DNA of 56,958 nucleotides from an uncultured Ulvibacter sp. (lineage in GTDB: Bacteria > Bacteroidota > Bacteroidia > Flavobacteriales > Flavobacteriaceae), in NCBI GenBank assembly GCA_938041335.1, contig CALIAF010000029.1, forward strand, positions 1 to 56,958, in the 5' to 3' direction. Made by a program: the position numbers and the translations under genes. Below are positions 7,819 through 16,845 of this stretch, one piece after another. A model generated the notes under the pieces. The model was not told the DNA's origin. It ran no database searches and worked only from the letters and a program-made list of their open reading frames with translations. Within the stretch, counting starts at the first letter, position 1. Every line of letters starts with the position of its first letter.

Positions 7819-8985
7819 ATGTTTATGAATCGCATTGCAATGAACTTAAAGCTCCTACTTTTAGGAGGTATTAGCTTATCTATGAGCCTAGGCTGTCAAC
7901 AGGATATTGCTAAAGAAATTAGCTCAGAAACTCACAAAGGGTACACCATTGCAGGGACCATTATCAATCAAGATGCCGCTATGCTTTATTTAGTGGATAG
8001 TAAGGAGCAGATTGTAGATTCTACAGCAATTACCAACTCCTCCTTTGTTTTAAAAGGAACGGTGGTACAACCAGATTCTTACAATTTGGTTTTTAAGAAT
8101 CAGCTCCAACCCTACGCTATTATTGTTGAGAACACCAGCTTCAAGGTGTTTATCAATCAGGACCAAATGATGATTGCTGGTGGCGATTTAAATACGAAGT
8201 TGACCGCTTTTCAAAAAAACGAAGATATGCATAATGAGCATCGACTCACCGCTCTAAATAGTTTTGCCACAAAATTAATAACCGAAAAGGCGCTTCACAC
8301 CTCATTAGATTCTATTTCTAAAATGGAATCCCAATTTGCCATACGTTTTATTGAAGAGAACCAAGATAACCTGCTCTCTTCTATAGGCTTAGCGGCTACA
8401 GACTTACAATTAGATGCCGTACTTAGTTTATCTGAAAATACAAAAGATGCAAAAAACACGCATTTAGTAAATACAATAAGTGAAAATCTAACGGCACTAC
8501 AAAAAGAAGAAGATATCCGGAATACGGCACTAGCAAAAGAAGCAGAAGTAAAAGATGTAGTAGAAAAAGTGTATCGAGCTCCTGCTCCATATTTTACTGG
8601 AGAATCACTTAATGGCTCAGACTTGGCATTCGCAAACGTATTAAAAGGTAAAAAAGCAGTATTGATAGACTTCTGGGCTAGTTGGTGTAAACCTTGTCGT
8701 ATGATAACACCTCAAGTTCGTGCCATACACCAGCGATATAGAGATCTAGGATTTGATGTGATTACTGTTTCACTAGATAAAAATAGAGCAGCCTGGAAAC
8801 AAGGTGTTTTAGAAGACCAGATGTCTTCTTGGAATCATATTTATGATGAAAGTAAAGATATTTCGTACTCCTATAGTGTTAGAGCCATACCTCATATGGT
8901 TTTAGTAGATGGTGAAGGCAGGATTATAGAAAATAAAATTTCTATCACGAAGCTAAAAAGTGAATTAACTAAAATCTTTAAATAA
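7819..8985 (+). CDS. TlpA/ResA-like thioredoxin-fold lipoprotein with DUF4369 domain
   Basis: A periplasmic thiol-disulphide oxidoreductase anchored as a lipoprotein (signal ends in SLSMSLGC). Residues about 35-125 form a DUF4369-type beta domain (YTIAGTIINQDAAMLYLVD). A helical linker follows, then a thioredoxin domain from about 260 with the WCKPC active site (C290, C293) and the cis-proline RAIPHMV near the end. Such proteins keep periplasmic thiols reduced, for example during cytochrome maturation; the substrate here is unknown. The start was set from the promoter: an in-frame GTG at 7792 lies inside the -7 box. ATGs at 7825 and 7840 are also possible starts. The reading frame ends 29 bases before a convergent transporter gene. 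Confidence 0.87.
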   Translation: MFMNRIAMNLKLLLLGGISLSMSLGCQQDIAKEISSETHKGYTIAGTIINQDAAMLYLVDSKEQIVDSTAITNSSFVLKGTVVQPDSYNLVFKNQLQPYAIIVENTSFKVFINQDQMMIAGGDLNTKLTAFQKNEDMHNEHRLTALNSFATKLITEKALHTSLDSISKMESQFAIRFIEENQDNLLSSIGLAATDLQLDAVLSLSENTKDAKNTHLVNTISENLTALQKEEDIRNTALAKEAEVKDVVEKVYRAPAPYFTGESLNGSDLAFANVLKGKKAVLIDFWASWCKPCRMITPQVRAIHQRYRDLGFDVITVSLDKNRAAWKQGVLEDQMSSWNHIYDESKDISYSYSVRAIPHMVLVDGEGRIIENKISITKLKSELTKIFK

Positions 8986-9013
8986 GCAGCGGTTTACCAT
9001 TAGATGGATTGGA

Positions 9014-9919
9014 TCAATCATCATTATTGACTACCGGTCGCTTTCTACTATTTATAAAATAGACTCCAATTAATAGTATCCCAGCGGCAAGCATAGACTG
9101 CCCGGTAATCGTCTCATCCAGAAAGTACCATCCTAGCAATAAAGCCACAATAGGATTAATATACGCAGAGGTAGTCACCTTCTCTGTGTCAACCACTTTA
9201 AGCAAATAATTAAACGAAGTAAAAGCAGCTATACTCCCAAAAAGCACCAAACAAAGTAATGAAATAGAAACATCTAGCTCCCAATTTTTTGGTGAGATCC
9301 ACTCCTCTCCTAGTATGAGACTGGTCGCAATTAAGAGTACACTAGCAATGGCCATTTGGTAGGCGGTAGACACAAAATGATTTTTAGGGAAATCTGCCTT
9401 AGCCACAAAGACACTACCTATACTCCAAGCCACCACAGCACTCAGCGCCATTAGAATTCCAATGCCACTCCCCGTTTCTAGACGCAACTCTTTCTGGCTA
9501 ATTAATAAAACCATTCCAGCAATACCAAATAGAATCCCAACTATAGTAAGAGGTTTCATTCTTCTTTTATGCATTACAGCTAGTATCACTACCACAAATA
9601 AGGGGTTTAAAGAAGATATTAAAGACCCAAAACCACTGTCTATATATTTAAGCGCCCACACAAACATCCCGTTACCAAAAGCTAAAAACAGAAATCCAGC
9701 AATGAAACAATTAATAAATTGGCGTTTAGTAATTGCCAGTGATAGCCCCAAAATCTTGGTGATACCAAAAACTAAGAACGCTGCGATACTCATTCGTATT
9801 CCAGAGATATAGAATGGTGCCAGCTGTGTTACTGCAATTTTATTCCATAAATAGGTACTGCCCCAAAAGACATAGATGGAAAAAAATGCAAGAATAATGA
9901 GAAGTAGGTTTCTTTTCAC
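9014..9919 (-). CDS. EamA-family (DMT superfamily) transporter
   Basis: About 300 residues with ten hydrophobic helices arranged as two EamA repeats (roughly 5-140 and 150-290). The first repeat starts with FWGSTYLWNKIAV and the second with VVAWSIGSVFVAKADFP. Members export small metabolites; the substrate cannot be told from sequence. No ATG precedes the first helix. I chose the GTG at 9919 giving MKRNLLLII, but a GTG at 9943 would add eight residues. The gene is convergent with the TlpA-like gene and appears to be a single-gene unit. Confidence 0.85.
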   Translation of the reverse strand: MKRNLLLIILAFFSIYVFWGSTYLWNKIAVTQLAPFYISGIRMSIAAFLVFGITKILGLSLAITKRQFINCFIAGFLFLAFGNGMFVWALKYIDSGFGSLISSLNPLFVVVILAVMHKRRMKPLTIVGILFGIAGMVLLISQKELRLETGSGIGILMALSAVVAWSIGSVFVAKADFPKNHFVSTAYQMAIASVLLIATSLILGEEWISPKNWELDVSISLLCLVLFGSIAAFTSFNYLLKVVDTEKVTTSAYINPIVALLLGWYFLDETITGQSMLAAGILLIGVYFINSRKRPVVNNDD

Positions 9920-10056
9920 CACACGAAGATACTTTATTAGCACTTGCTTACTCTTCTGGCTTTCGCCAAAATGTTAAAATTTATTAAATGCGCTATCCCT
10001 ATAAAACATGGAACACAATTTGCTCTTACAGTCATGAATTAATACAATAATAAATT

Positions 10057-10296
10057 ATGAGTACGAGTAACAAAAAAGCAGGATTAGCCGCAGTATTAGG
10101 TATTGGAGCAGGCGTTTTTGCCATGTGGAAATACCAAAACCTATCTACAGAAGACAAAGAAAAGATCAAGTCTAAAATTGATAAAACGAGTAAAAAAATC
10201 TCTGATACCTATACCGAAGTTGAAGAAAAACTATCTGAAAAGTATAGCCAATTAAAGGACAAAGTGAAACACGAAGTAGAAGAATTAAATAGTTAA
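10057..10296 (+). CDS. Small YtxH-like protein with one membrane segment and a coiled coil
   Basis: A 79-residue protein. Residues 8-24 are a short glycine/alanine-rich hydrophobic segment (AGLAAVLGIGAGVFAMW), followed by a charged helix with Lys/Glu heptads through to the end. This layout is that of YtxH/gas-vesicle-like small stress proteins; the exact function is unknown. A strong terminator follows within 35 bases, so it is transcribed alone. Confidence 0.75.
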   Translation: MSTSNKKAGLAAVLGIGAGVFAMWKYQNLSTEDKEKIKSKIDKTSKKISDTYTEVEEKLSEKYSQLKDKVKHEVEELNS

Positions 10297-10328
10297 TATT
10301 TTAAAACTACTATTTATAGCTAATAGGG

Positions 10329-10362
10329 TGCCCCTTTCAATTTTTTGTAAGGGGCATTTTCT
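10329..10362 (+). terminator. Rho-independent terminator
   Basis: TGCCCCTT (10329-10336), 12-base loop, AAGGGGCA (10349-10356), then TTTT. It closes the YtxH-like gene. Confidence 0.85.
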
Positions 10363-10465
10363 TGCTTAGCTTTTTTTCATAAACCCAATGATCATAGTTA
10401 TCATTAGTCGCTTTTAAATTGAAAAACTGCGCTATATACTTGTATCGAAGGTGTACTTCTGCGGC

Positions 10466-11683
10466 TTGAAAAACACCACAAAAAAATCGCAACTAGAATT
10501 TATCGCTTTAATGGCGGCATTAATGTCTGTCACGGCATTGTCTATTGATGCCTTACTCCCAGCTCTTGGAGTAATTGGCGAGGAGATTGGTACTGTCACA
10601 GCAGCAGATAATCAGCTTTTAGTGACTATGATTTTTGTTGGTTTGGGTATTGGACCCTTAGTTTTTGGACCATTGTCTGACGCAACAGGAAGAAAACCCT
10701 CCGTATATCTAGGCTTTATTATTTTTATAATCGCGAGCATCATTTGCATAAACGCAGATAGTTTACAAGTCATGATTATTGGGCGTATACTTCAAGGCGT
10801 AGGGCTCTCTGCACCTCGTACTATTTGTATCGCTATTATTAGAGATTTATTTGATGGGGATTACATGGCGCGTATTATGTCTTTTGTCACTGTTGTTTTT
10901 CTATTAATACCAATCGTGGCTCCCGCAATGGGCAAGTTTGTTTTAAATCATTACGACTGGAAAGGGATATTCTATGTTCAGATTATTATAAGTATTCTGG
11001 TGGCCGGCTGGTTCTGGCTTCGGCAAAAAGAGACGATCCATCCCGAAAATAAAATACCTTTTTCATTAGACAGAATCACAAAGGGATTTGTAGAAACCTT
11101 AAGGCAAAAAGAGACCATGGGATATACACTTATCTCAGGTTTTGTGGTGGGTTCATTTTTAGTGTATCTCAGTGCCTCACAGCAGATTTTTGAAGTACAA
11201 TATAATATGGCAGATCAGTTTCCTTATATTTTTGCTGGCCTGGCGATTGCCATTGGTGCTGCCATTATTCTCAACGCCACCTTTGTTATCCGTTTTGGGA
11301 TGCAAAAAATGGTGACCTATTCTCTCTACGGCTTCTTTGCCGTTTCTTTATTATACGTGATCTTATTTTATAACAATGCCCACCCTCCTATTGCCGTATT
11401 ACTTGGATTCTTTGCCGTGCAGTTTTTCTGTATTGGTTTTCTCTTCGGAAACGTTAGAGCCCTTGCCATGCAGCCCTTAGGTCATATTGCAGGCATTGCA
11501 GCTGCAGTCACTGGGTTTATATCTACATTGATGGCCGTGCCTATTAGCACCTTTATTGGAAGATTTGTGGAGCATAGCACGCTTCCCTTATTCATGGGCT
11601 TTTCAGCCTGCTCATTCATTGCTATTTGTGTCTTATTATATATCAAAAAAGCAACACGGCATATTTCCGAAGCACCGATTTAA
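10466..11683 (+). CDS. Bcr/CflA-family MFS multidrug transporter
   Basis: A drug/H+ antiporter-type major facilitator with twelve hydrophobic helices in about 405 residues. The start FIALMAALMSVTALSIDALLPALG and the loop GPLSDATGRKPSVY (MFS motif A between helices 2 and 3) are diagnostic. GRILQGVGLSAPRTICIAIIRD is the usual helix-4/5 segment of Bcr/CflA exporters. The likely start is TTG at 10466 (MKNTTKKSQ); a GTG at 10451 would add five residues. It is preceded by an imperfect -7 box, TATACTTG (10435-10442), and followed at once by a terminator. Confidence 0.88.
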   Translation: MKNTTKKSQLEFIALMAALMSVTALSIDALLPALGVIGEEIGTVTAADNQLLVTMIFVGLGIGPLVFGPLSDATGRKPSVYLGFIIFIIASIICINADSLQVMIIGRILQGVGLSAPRTICIAIIRDLFDGDYMARIMSFVTVVFLLIPIVAPAMGKFVLNHYDWKGIFYVQIIISILVAGWFWLRQKETIHPENKIPFSLDRITKGFVETLRQKETMGYTLISGFVVGSFLVYLSASQQIFEVQYNMADQFPYIFAGLAIAIGAAIILNATFVIRFGMQKMVTYSLYGFFAVSLLYVILFYNNAHPPIAVLLGFFAVQFFCIGFLFGNVRALAMQPLGHIAGIAAAVTGFISTLMAVPISTFIGRFVEHSTLPLFMGFSACSFIAICVLLYIKKATRHISEAPI

Positions 11684-11692
11684 AGCATAAAA

Positions 11693-11722
11693 AAGCATCA
11701 CAATAGTGATGCTTGTATTTTT
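11693..11722 (+). terminator. Rho-independent terminator of the MFS gene
   Basis: AAGCATCAC (11693-11701), loop AATA, GTGATGCTT (11706-11714), followed by a T-rich tail. It also lies just downstream of the convergent PepSY-like gene. Confidence 0.8.
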
Positions 11723-11756
11723 ATATAAATTTTCTGGCCGGCCCTACATCCATCCT

Positions 11757-12212
11757 TTAGTCCTCCCCTATTATAGTCCCGTCTTTCTTAAACATAATGT
11801 CGTGATTTTTACCTTTCTGTTTAAACTCCACATCATAAAATTCGCCATACTTTGCACTCATCACATGTTCTACTTCAGTGATGGTATATAAAGCATATGT
11901 CGTATTAAGTTTTTCTTGAATAACCTTTGGCAGCTCACTCACTTTAATGCTATTTTCGGTTTCTCGCCAAGTACCATCTGCATTAAAATCTGCTCTGTAC
12001 TTCTCTCCTTTCTCCTTAAAATGAGCTTCCCAATATCCGTGCGCATCCGTTTTAAATTCTGGTATATTTTCTTTCGGGTATTTTTTCTGAAACGAAATGA
12101 GAACCTCCACGGGGACTCCAGCATTTTTTTGCTCCTTTTTAGCTACTTGCTCTTGGCAACTAGAAGTCCCAATAGCCAGTAGTATAGCGAATGACGCAAT
12201 TATGTTTTTCAT
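11757..12212 (-). CDS. PepSY-like (PF11396-type) lipoprotein
   Basis: A 151-residue exported protein with a lipoprotein signal (LLAIGTSSC, Cys near 19). The mature part has two similar halves, each with a strand pair and helix, for example YWEAHFKEKGEKYRADFNADGTW and FYDVEFKQKGKNHDIMFKKDGTI. These are the beta-lactamase-inhibitor-like PepSY-like repeats common in Bacteroidota. The likely role is periplasmic binding or inhibition; no partner is known. It is convergent with the MFS gene and divergent from the peroxidase. Confidence 0.8.
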   Translation of the reverse strand: MKNIIASFAILLAIGTSSCQEQVAKKEQKNAGVPVEVLISFQKKYPKENIPEFKTDAHGYWEAHFKEKGEKYRADFNADGTWRETENSIKVSELPKVIQEKLNTTYALYTITEVEHVMSAKYGEFYDVEFKQKGKNHDIMFKKDGTIIGED

Positions 12213-12302
12213 ATTTTTTTTACAAATTTAAGAACTCAGTATAAGCTTTACTACCAATAAAGTCTTAAATGTTAATAGCTTATCTGTAAGTTTTACTATT
12301 TA

Positions 12303-12334
12303 TTGTGACTAACCCCGTTTTTTATTTATTTTTG
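12303..12334 (+). promoter_or_regulatory. Bacteroidota-type promoter of the peroxidase gene
   Basis: TTG (12303-12305), 21-base spacer, TATTTTTG (12327-12334), matching TAnnTTTG. It places the transcription start near 12341 and so sets translation at the ATG at 12359. Confidence 0.65.
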
Positions 12335-12358
12335 ACACCGTATTTTAATGCTAAGATT

Positions 12359-14281
12359 ATGAAAAAAAGTTACCTAATTCCTTTGTTCACGGCACTTTGT
12401 GCTACTGTGCTAGTACATGCACAAGAAAACAGATCCTATGATGGGACTGATAATAATGTTGCTAACCCAGAGTGGGGAGCGGCAGACACCCACTTCAGGA
12501 CATTTACAACAGTAGATTATACAGATGGTATTAGTCAACCGGCTGCACTGGATAGAGCAAACCCACGTACGGTGAGTAATGCGCTTGGAAGTCAAGAAGC
12601 GTTTATGCCTAACGAGTTAGGTCTTAGTGATTTTATTTGGGGATGGGGACAATTTATTGACCACGACATTAATCTTAATGATGATGCGCCATTAGAGCCC
12701 TTTGATATTGATGTGCCTAGTTGTGACCCTATGTTTGACCCTATGTGTGTGGGAGATAAACAAATACGCATGTTCCGTTCTAAAAATGATGAGACTACGG
12801 GAACAAGTACTGCAAACCCAAGAAGACATATTAATGATATTACATCGTATATAGATGGCTCTGGTGTGTATGGAAGTGACGAAGTACGTGCAGATTGGTT
12901 GCGTTCTAATGTTGACGGCAAGCTTAAAGTTTCTGCTAATAATGCATTGCCTTACAACACTATAGATGGTGAATTTGATAGCGCGATAGACCCAACTACA
13001 CCATTTATGGTGCTTGATGGGCCAGAAATACCAGTTAAGTTTTTTGTAGGTGGAGATATAAGAATAAATGAGCAACCCGGTTTAATGTGTTTTCACACTT
13101 TAATGGTACTGGAGCATAACAGCCAATGTGATATTTTAAAGGCAGCAAACCCGGGTTGGACAGATGAAGAACTCTACCAGAGAGCTCGTAAAATAGTAGG
13201 TGGCTTAATTCAAGCTGTTACTTATGAAGAGTTTTTACCAAAAATAGGGGTTACACTTCCTGCTTTTTCAGCCTACAATCCTAACTTAGATGCGAGCATT
13301 ACAAATGTTTTTTCTGCTGCAGGCTATCGTTTTGGCCATACGATGGTAAATGGTCGTTTAATTCGTTTTGAAGAAAACGGAGATGATTTTGAGTTTGGTG
13401 CCATTGACCTTAGAGATGGATTTTTTAATCCAGATATTTTAAGAACTGAAGGTGGGATAGCACCTTTTTTAAGAGGGATGGCCGCACAAAAGCATCAACT
13501 TGTAGATCCATTAATTATGAATGATTTACGTAATTTCTTATTTGGACCTCCTGGTTCTGGAGGGATAGACTTACTAGCCACTAACTTTGCTAGAGCCCGA
13601 GAGCGCGGTATTACAGATTACAATACCATACGTCAAGAATTTGGTTTATCGGCCTTAACCTCATTAGCAGACTTAACCAGTGATCCCTTACTACAATCTA
13701 AATTAGCTACGGTATACACAGATATCAATGACATAGATCCTTGGATAGGTTTTATGAGTGAAGATCATTTAGAAGACGCTATTATTGGCGAAGGACTTAA
13801 CGCGCTATTTGTAATGCAGTTTGGTGGGCTTAGAGATGGTGATAGATATTATTATGAGAATGATCCAGCATTTACTGCAGAAGAAAAAGCAGCAATTAAA
13901 AAAACGAAACTTTCAGAAATTATTTTACGCAATACCACTATTGAAGTTTTGCAAGAAGATGTGTTTACCGCTGTTCCAAGAGAAGAACTTGATGTAGAGT
14001 TTTATCCTTTTTCTGGTGTGATGAATATGAATTTAAAGGCCTACCCTAACCCAGTTCAGAAATACTTTAACATCCAGATAGAAGCTAGAAGACCTTCTAC
14101 GGCCACATTAACTATTTATAATGCAAACGGTGTTACGGTTCAATCACGCAAGATCAACATTTTGCCAGGGGTAACGGATCACGCTTTTGAGTTGAGTGAT
14201 GCTCTCGCTAGTGGGCTTTACGTAATCTCATTAGATTCAGACTCTGGTAAAGGGCAATTAAAGATTATTAAGTCTAAGTAG
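12359..14281 (+). CDS. Secreted animal-type haem peroxidase with T9SS C-terminal sorting domain
   Basis: This 640-residue protein starts with a Sec signal peptide (MKKSYLIPLFTALCATVLVHAQ). The peroxidase-cyclooxygenase fold is shown by WGQFIDHDI with the distal His at about 102, ITSYIDGSGVYGS, LEHNSQCDILKAANPGWTDEELYQRARKIV, and the proximal-His motif GYRFGHTMV (His about 327). Residues 560-640 (LKAYPNPVQKYFNIQI...GLYVISL) form a type A T9SS sorting domain, so the enzyme should be exported by type IX secretion and attached to the surface or released. The substrate is unknown; halide, lipid or phenol oxidation are possibilities. The start is set by the promoter at 12303-12334. The PorX regulator of T9SS is encoded at 54624-56174. 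Confidence 0.9.
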   Translation: MKKSYLIPLFTALCATVLVHAQENRSYDGTDNNVANPEWGAADTHFRTFTTVDYTDGISQPAALDRANPRTVSNALGSQEAFMPNELGLSDFIWGWGQFIDHDINLNDDAPLEPFDIDVPSCDPMFDPMCVGDKQIRMFRSKNDETTGTSTANPRRHINDITSYIDGSGVYGSDEVRADWLRSNVDGKLKVSANNALPYNTIDGEFDSAIDPTTPFMVLDGPEIPVKFFVGGDIRINEQPGLMCFHTLMVLEHNSQCDILKAANPGWTDEELYQRARKIVGGLIQAVTYEEFLPKIGVTLPAFSAYNPNLDASITNVFSAAGYRFGHTMVNGRLIRFEENGDDFEFGAIDLRDGFFNPDILRTEGGIAPFLRGMAAQKHQLVDPLIMNDLRNFLFGPPGSGGIDLLATNFARARERGITDYNTIRQEFGLSALTSLADLTSDPLLQSKLATVYTDINDIDPWIGFMSEDHLEDAIIGEGLNALFVMQFGGLRDGDRYYYENDPAFTAEEKAAIKKTKLSEIILRNTTIEVLQEDVFTAVPREELDVEFYPFSGVMNMNLKAYPNPVQKYFNIQIEARRPSTATLTIYNANGVTVQSRKINILPGVTDHAFELSDALASGLYVISLDSDSGKGQLKIIKSK

Positions 14282-14303
14282 TTTTAGATTTTCGTCAAAA
14301 AAG

Positions 14304-14337
14304 TAAATGGCTTTATCCCTCGGGTAAAGCCATTTTA
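14304..14337. terminator. Bidirectional terminator hairpin
   Basis: AAATGGCTTTA (14305-14315), 9-base loop, TAAAGCCATTT (14325-14335). It lies between the convergent peroxidase and acetyltransferase genes and can serve both. Confidence 0.8.
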
Positions 14338-14340
14338 CAT

Positions 14341-14790
14341 TTATATGTTCTTCCCAAAACAAAAACTATTTTCCACCCCCTCATACTGCCCGTAATTCGG
14401 GATACGCTGGTACCCACATTTTTCATACAATGCAATCGCAGCTTGTTGATTGATTCCTGTTTCTAAAACGCAGCGAGTAGCGCCTAATTCTTTTGCCCAA
14501 ACTTCGAGTTCGTTTAGTACAACTACAGCAAATCCATTGCCCCTTGCCTTATCTATGGTATACATTCGTTTCACTTCAAACGTAGTGTCGTTAAACGTCT
14601 TTATAGCGCCACAGGTCACTGGAATTTTATACTGGTAACCTACGATAGTATGTTTAATGGCATCTAATTTATTAAACTGATCATAAAAGGCATGATCCGC
14701 ACCATCAGATATGGCTAGGTTTTGATCCAATCGCTTTACTAAAGCAATAAAATCTAAATGAGTAGACGAAACCCGTTCTAGGCGTATCAT
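14341..14790 (-). CDS. GNAT-family N-acetyltransferase
   Basis: This 149-residue protein has the acetyl-CoA-binding core VKRMYTIDKARGNGFAVVVLNELEVWAKELGA (RGNG loop) and the C-terminal AIALYEKCGYQRI segment of GNAT enzymes. Substrate unknown. Its ATG overlaps the helicase stop by four bases (ATGA), so the two are translationally coupled, which may or may not reflect a shared role. Confidence 0.88.
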   Translation of the reverse strand: MIRLERVSSTHLDFIALVKRLDQNLAISDGADHAFYDQFNKLDAIKHTIVGYQYKIPVTCGAIKTFNDTTFEVKRMYTIDKARGNGFAVVVLNELEVWAKELGATRCVLETGINQQAAIALYEKCGYQRIPNYGQYEGVENSFCFGKNI

Positions 14791-16139
14791 CTCTTATTGC
14801 GTCTATTGAAATTCTTGTCTCCTTTGGTTTTAGGCTTTTTGTACTTCGCGGCAATTTTATATTGATAAGAACCTCCCCTATTTTCTTTGGAGTTCTTTTC
14901 ACTCTTCTCATGAAAACTAGGTCCTGGCACGTGCTCATCACTTGCTTTGTGAGGATTATTAGGCTCGTGAACCTGTGGCATTTCTTCTGGTAAAAGCTTT
15001 GTAGCCGTTTCTACTTCACTCGGCATTTCCAATAATGGAATTTTATAATCCATTAAAGCTTCAATAGCTTCTTTTGCTTGGGCCTCCTTTTCTGTTGAGA
15101 ATAAAATGGAATGACCCTGCGCCTCTGCCCTACCAGTTCTACCTATGCGGTGCATATAGTTTTCTGCATAACGCGGCACATCCATATTAAAAACATGCGT
15201 GATTCGATCAAGGTCTAATCCACGAGCCATTATATCTGTAGAGATTAATATTCTTTTTTCGCCTTTATTAAAATTCTCAATAGACCTTAGACGATAGTTT
15301 TGCGTTTTGTTACTGTGAATAACAGATGCTTGACCAGGGAAAAAATCATCTACCTCTCTGTAAAGCGTATCTGCTTGTCTTTTATTCGGTACAAAAACTA
15401 ACACCTTTGTGTAGATGTCTTCCTCTTGTAAAAGATGGTTTAATAGATTTGCTTTAGTGTAAAAATTTGGCGCCTCATAAGATTCTTGTGCTATATTATC
15501 TAAAGGCGTACCGCTTACTGCCACAGATATTTTTACCGGACTTCTAAAAAAATCATCAATCAAAACTTCCACATCATCTGTCATCGTTGCAGAAAATAGA
15601 ATATTCTGTCTTTTATCTGGGAGCAGCTCAAAAATATTAGTGATCTGAAAACGGAAACCTAAATCGAGCATGACATCTACTTCGTCAATGATTAGTTTTT
15701 TGACATTCTTTAAACTTACCGCCCTGCTTAATGCTAGGTCATATAACCTTCCCGGGGTTGCTACAACAATATCACAACCTTGTGACACGGCTTCTTTGTG
15801 GGTGTTTATATTAACACCGCCATAGACTCCCGTTACTCTTACAGAAAGATACTTCCCTATTTTTTCAATTTCTTCTACTACTTGAACTACTAATTCTCGT
15901 GTAGGTACTAATACTAAAACTCTTGGGTTGATCTCTCTAGAGTATTTTAACGTTTCTAATACTGGCAGCATATAGGCAAAAGTTTTACCTGTACCCGTTT
16001 GTGCGATACCCACCATATCTTTTCCTGCTTTTATGACAGAAAAAGACTGCTCTTGAATGGGTGTAGGCGTTGTAATACCTAGATCATCTATCCCGAACTG
16101 GAGCTGTTTACCTAGTTTTAAATCTGAAAAAGTGGTCAT
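14787..16139 (-). CDS. DEAD-box-type RNA helicase (DEVD variant)
   Basis: About 450 residues from the ATG at 16139 (MTTFSDLK). Motifs in order: Q motif (GITTPTPIQEQ), Walker A AQTGTGKT, PTRELV, TPGR, motif II DEVD in place of DEAD, SAT in FSATM, then RGLDLDRITHV and HRIGRTGR. A lysine-rich tail ends in NFNRRNKR and probably binds RNA. These helicases remodel RNA in ribosome assembly and mRNA decay, often in the cold. An ATG nine codons further upstream is less likely. It precedes and is coupled to the acetyltransferase gene. Confidence 0.92.
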   Translation of the reverse strand: MTTFSDLKLGKQLQFGIDDLGITTPTPIQEQSFSVIKAGKDMVGIAQTGTGKTFAYMLPVLETLKYSREINPRVLVLVPTRELVVQVVEEIEKIGKYLSVRVTGVYGGVNINTHKEAVSQGCDIVVATPGRLYDLALSRAVSLKNVKKLIIDEVDVMLDLGFRFQITNIFELLPDKRQNILFSATMTDDVEVLIDDFFRSPVKISVAVSGTPLDNIAQESYEAPNFYTKANLLNHLLQEEDIYTKVLVFVPNKRQADTLYREVDDFFPGQASVIHSNKTQNYRLRSIENFNKGEKRILISTDIMARGLDLDRITHVFNMDVPRYAENYMHRIGRTGRAEAQGHSILFSTEKEAQAKEAIEALMDYKIPLLEMPSEVETATKLLPEEMPQVHEPNNPHKASDEHVPGPSFHEKSEKNSKENRGGSYQYKIAAKYKKPKTKGDKNFNRRNKR

Positions 16140-16234
16140 ACCCGTAGAATTTTGGCAAAGGTACAAGAACTATTATTCTTAAGATATCTAAAGTTCAATT
16201 ACATAAAGTGATATATTTACATTAAAAACCAAAT

Positions 16235-16828
16235 ATGAAAAAATCACTAATAGTACTGGTCGTTTTATTCTTTTCAATCCAGCACGTTTCCGCACAGGTA
16301 AAAGAAATAAAAATAGAGGAAGAACGCGTTAATAATAGGCTCATGCTTTATGGCGTGAACGAAAACTTACAAGATCTTGATGTAACGATGACGGTTGAAG
16401 GGACTGGTTTTAGGCAAAGTACCCGTAAACCAAGAGCTTTTAGAATACCAGCAACTTCGAGGGTAAACCTTTTAATGTTGATGGTAAATAAAGGAGAAAC
16501 GCCTAATTACACGTATGAATTGGCTGTAACAGACAGCTTAAGTAGAAGGGCCTTACGCAAACCAGCAACACCTATAAAAATTGATCCTAAAAGCCCTATT
16601 ATTTTTTATGTTTCTGAAACGTGCCAGACTTGTGATTCGCTAGTGTCATCACTAGATAAGAGCCCTTACAGATATAGCATCACGCGATTTGCAGATCACC
16701 CAGAAATTAAAAACCAAATAAAGGCAGCAATCCCAGAACTAGACACTGTTAGTAATGCCATAGTAAACCTAAAAGGAAAGTTATTTGTAGATATTGAAAC
16801 GTTAGAAGAGTTGTTGAGTAAATTATAA
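16235..16828 (+). CDS. Exported protein with a CxxC thioredoxin/glutaredoxin-like C-terminal domain
   Basis: This 197-residue protein has a signal peptide (MKKSLIVLVVLFFSIQHVSAQ). A beta-rich N-terminal half (to about residue 115) precedes a small domain starting PIIFYVSETCQTCDSLVSSL, with the CQTC pair near 129-132, as in glutaredoxin-like folds. It could act as a periplasmic redox protein; I do not recognise the family. The RDD-protein gene begins 17 bases downstream, so the two probably form an operon. Confidence 0.75.
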   Translation: MKKSLIVLVVLFFSIQHVSAQVKEIKIEEERVNNRLMLYGVNENLQDLDVTMTVEGTGFRQSTRKPRAFRIPATSRVNLLMLMVNKGETPNYTYELAVTDSLSRRALRKPATPIKIDPKSPIIFYVSETCQTCDSLVSSLDKSPYRYSITRFADHPEIKNQIKAAIPELDTVSNAIVNLKGKLFVDIETLEELLSKL

Positions 16829-16845
16829 GTATTACCAAATAGAAC

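Noticed and set aside
12223-12230. -7 box (TAAATTTG on the reverse strand) for the PepSY-like gene
   Set aside because: It would leave almost no leader before the ATG at 12212, and the nearest -33 TTG is too far away.
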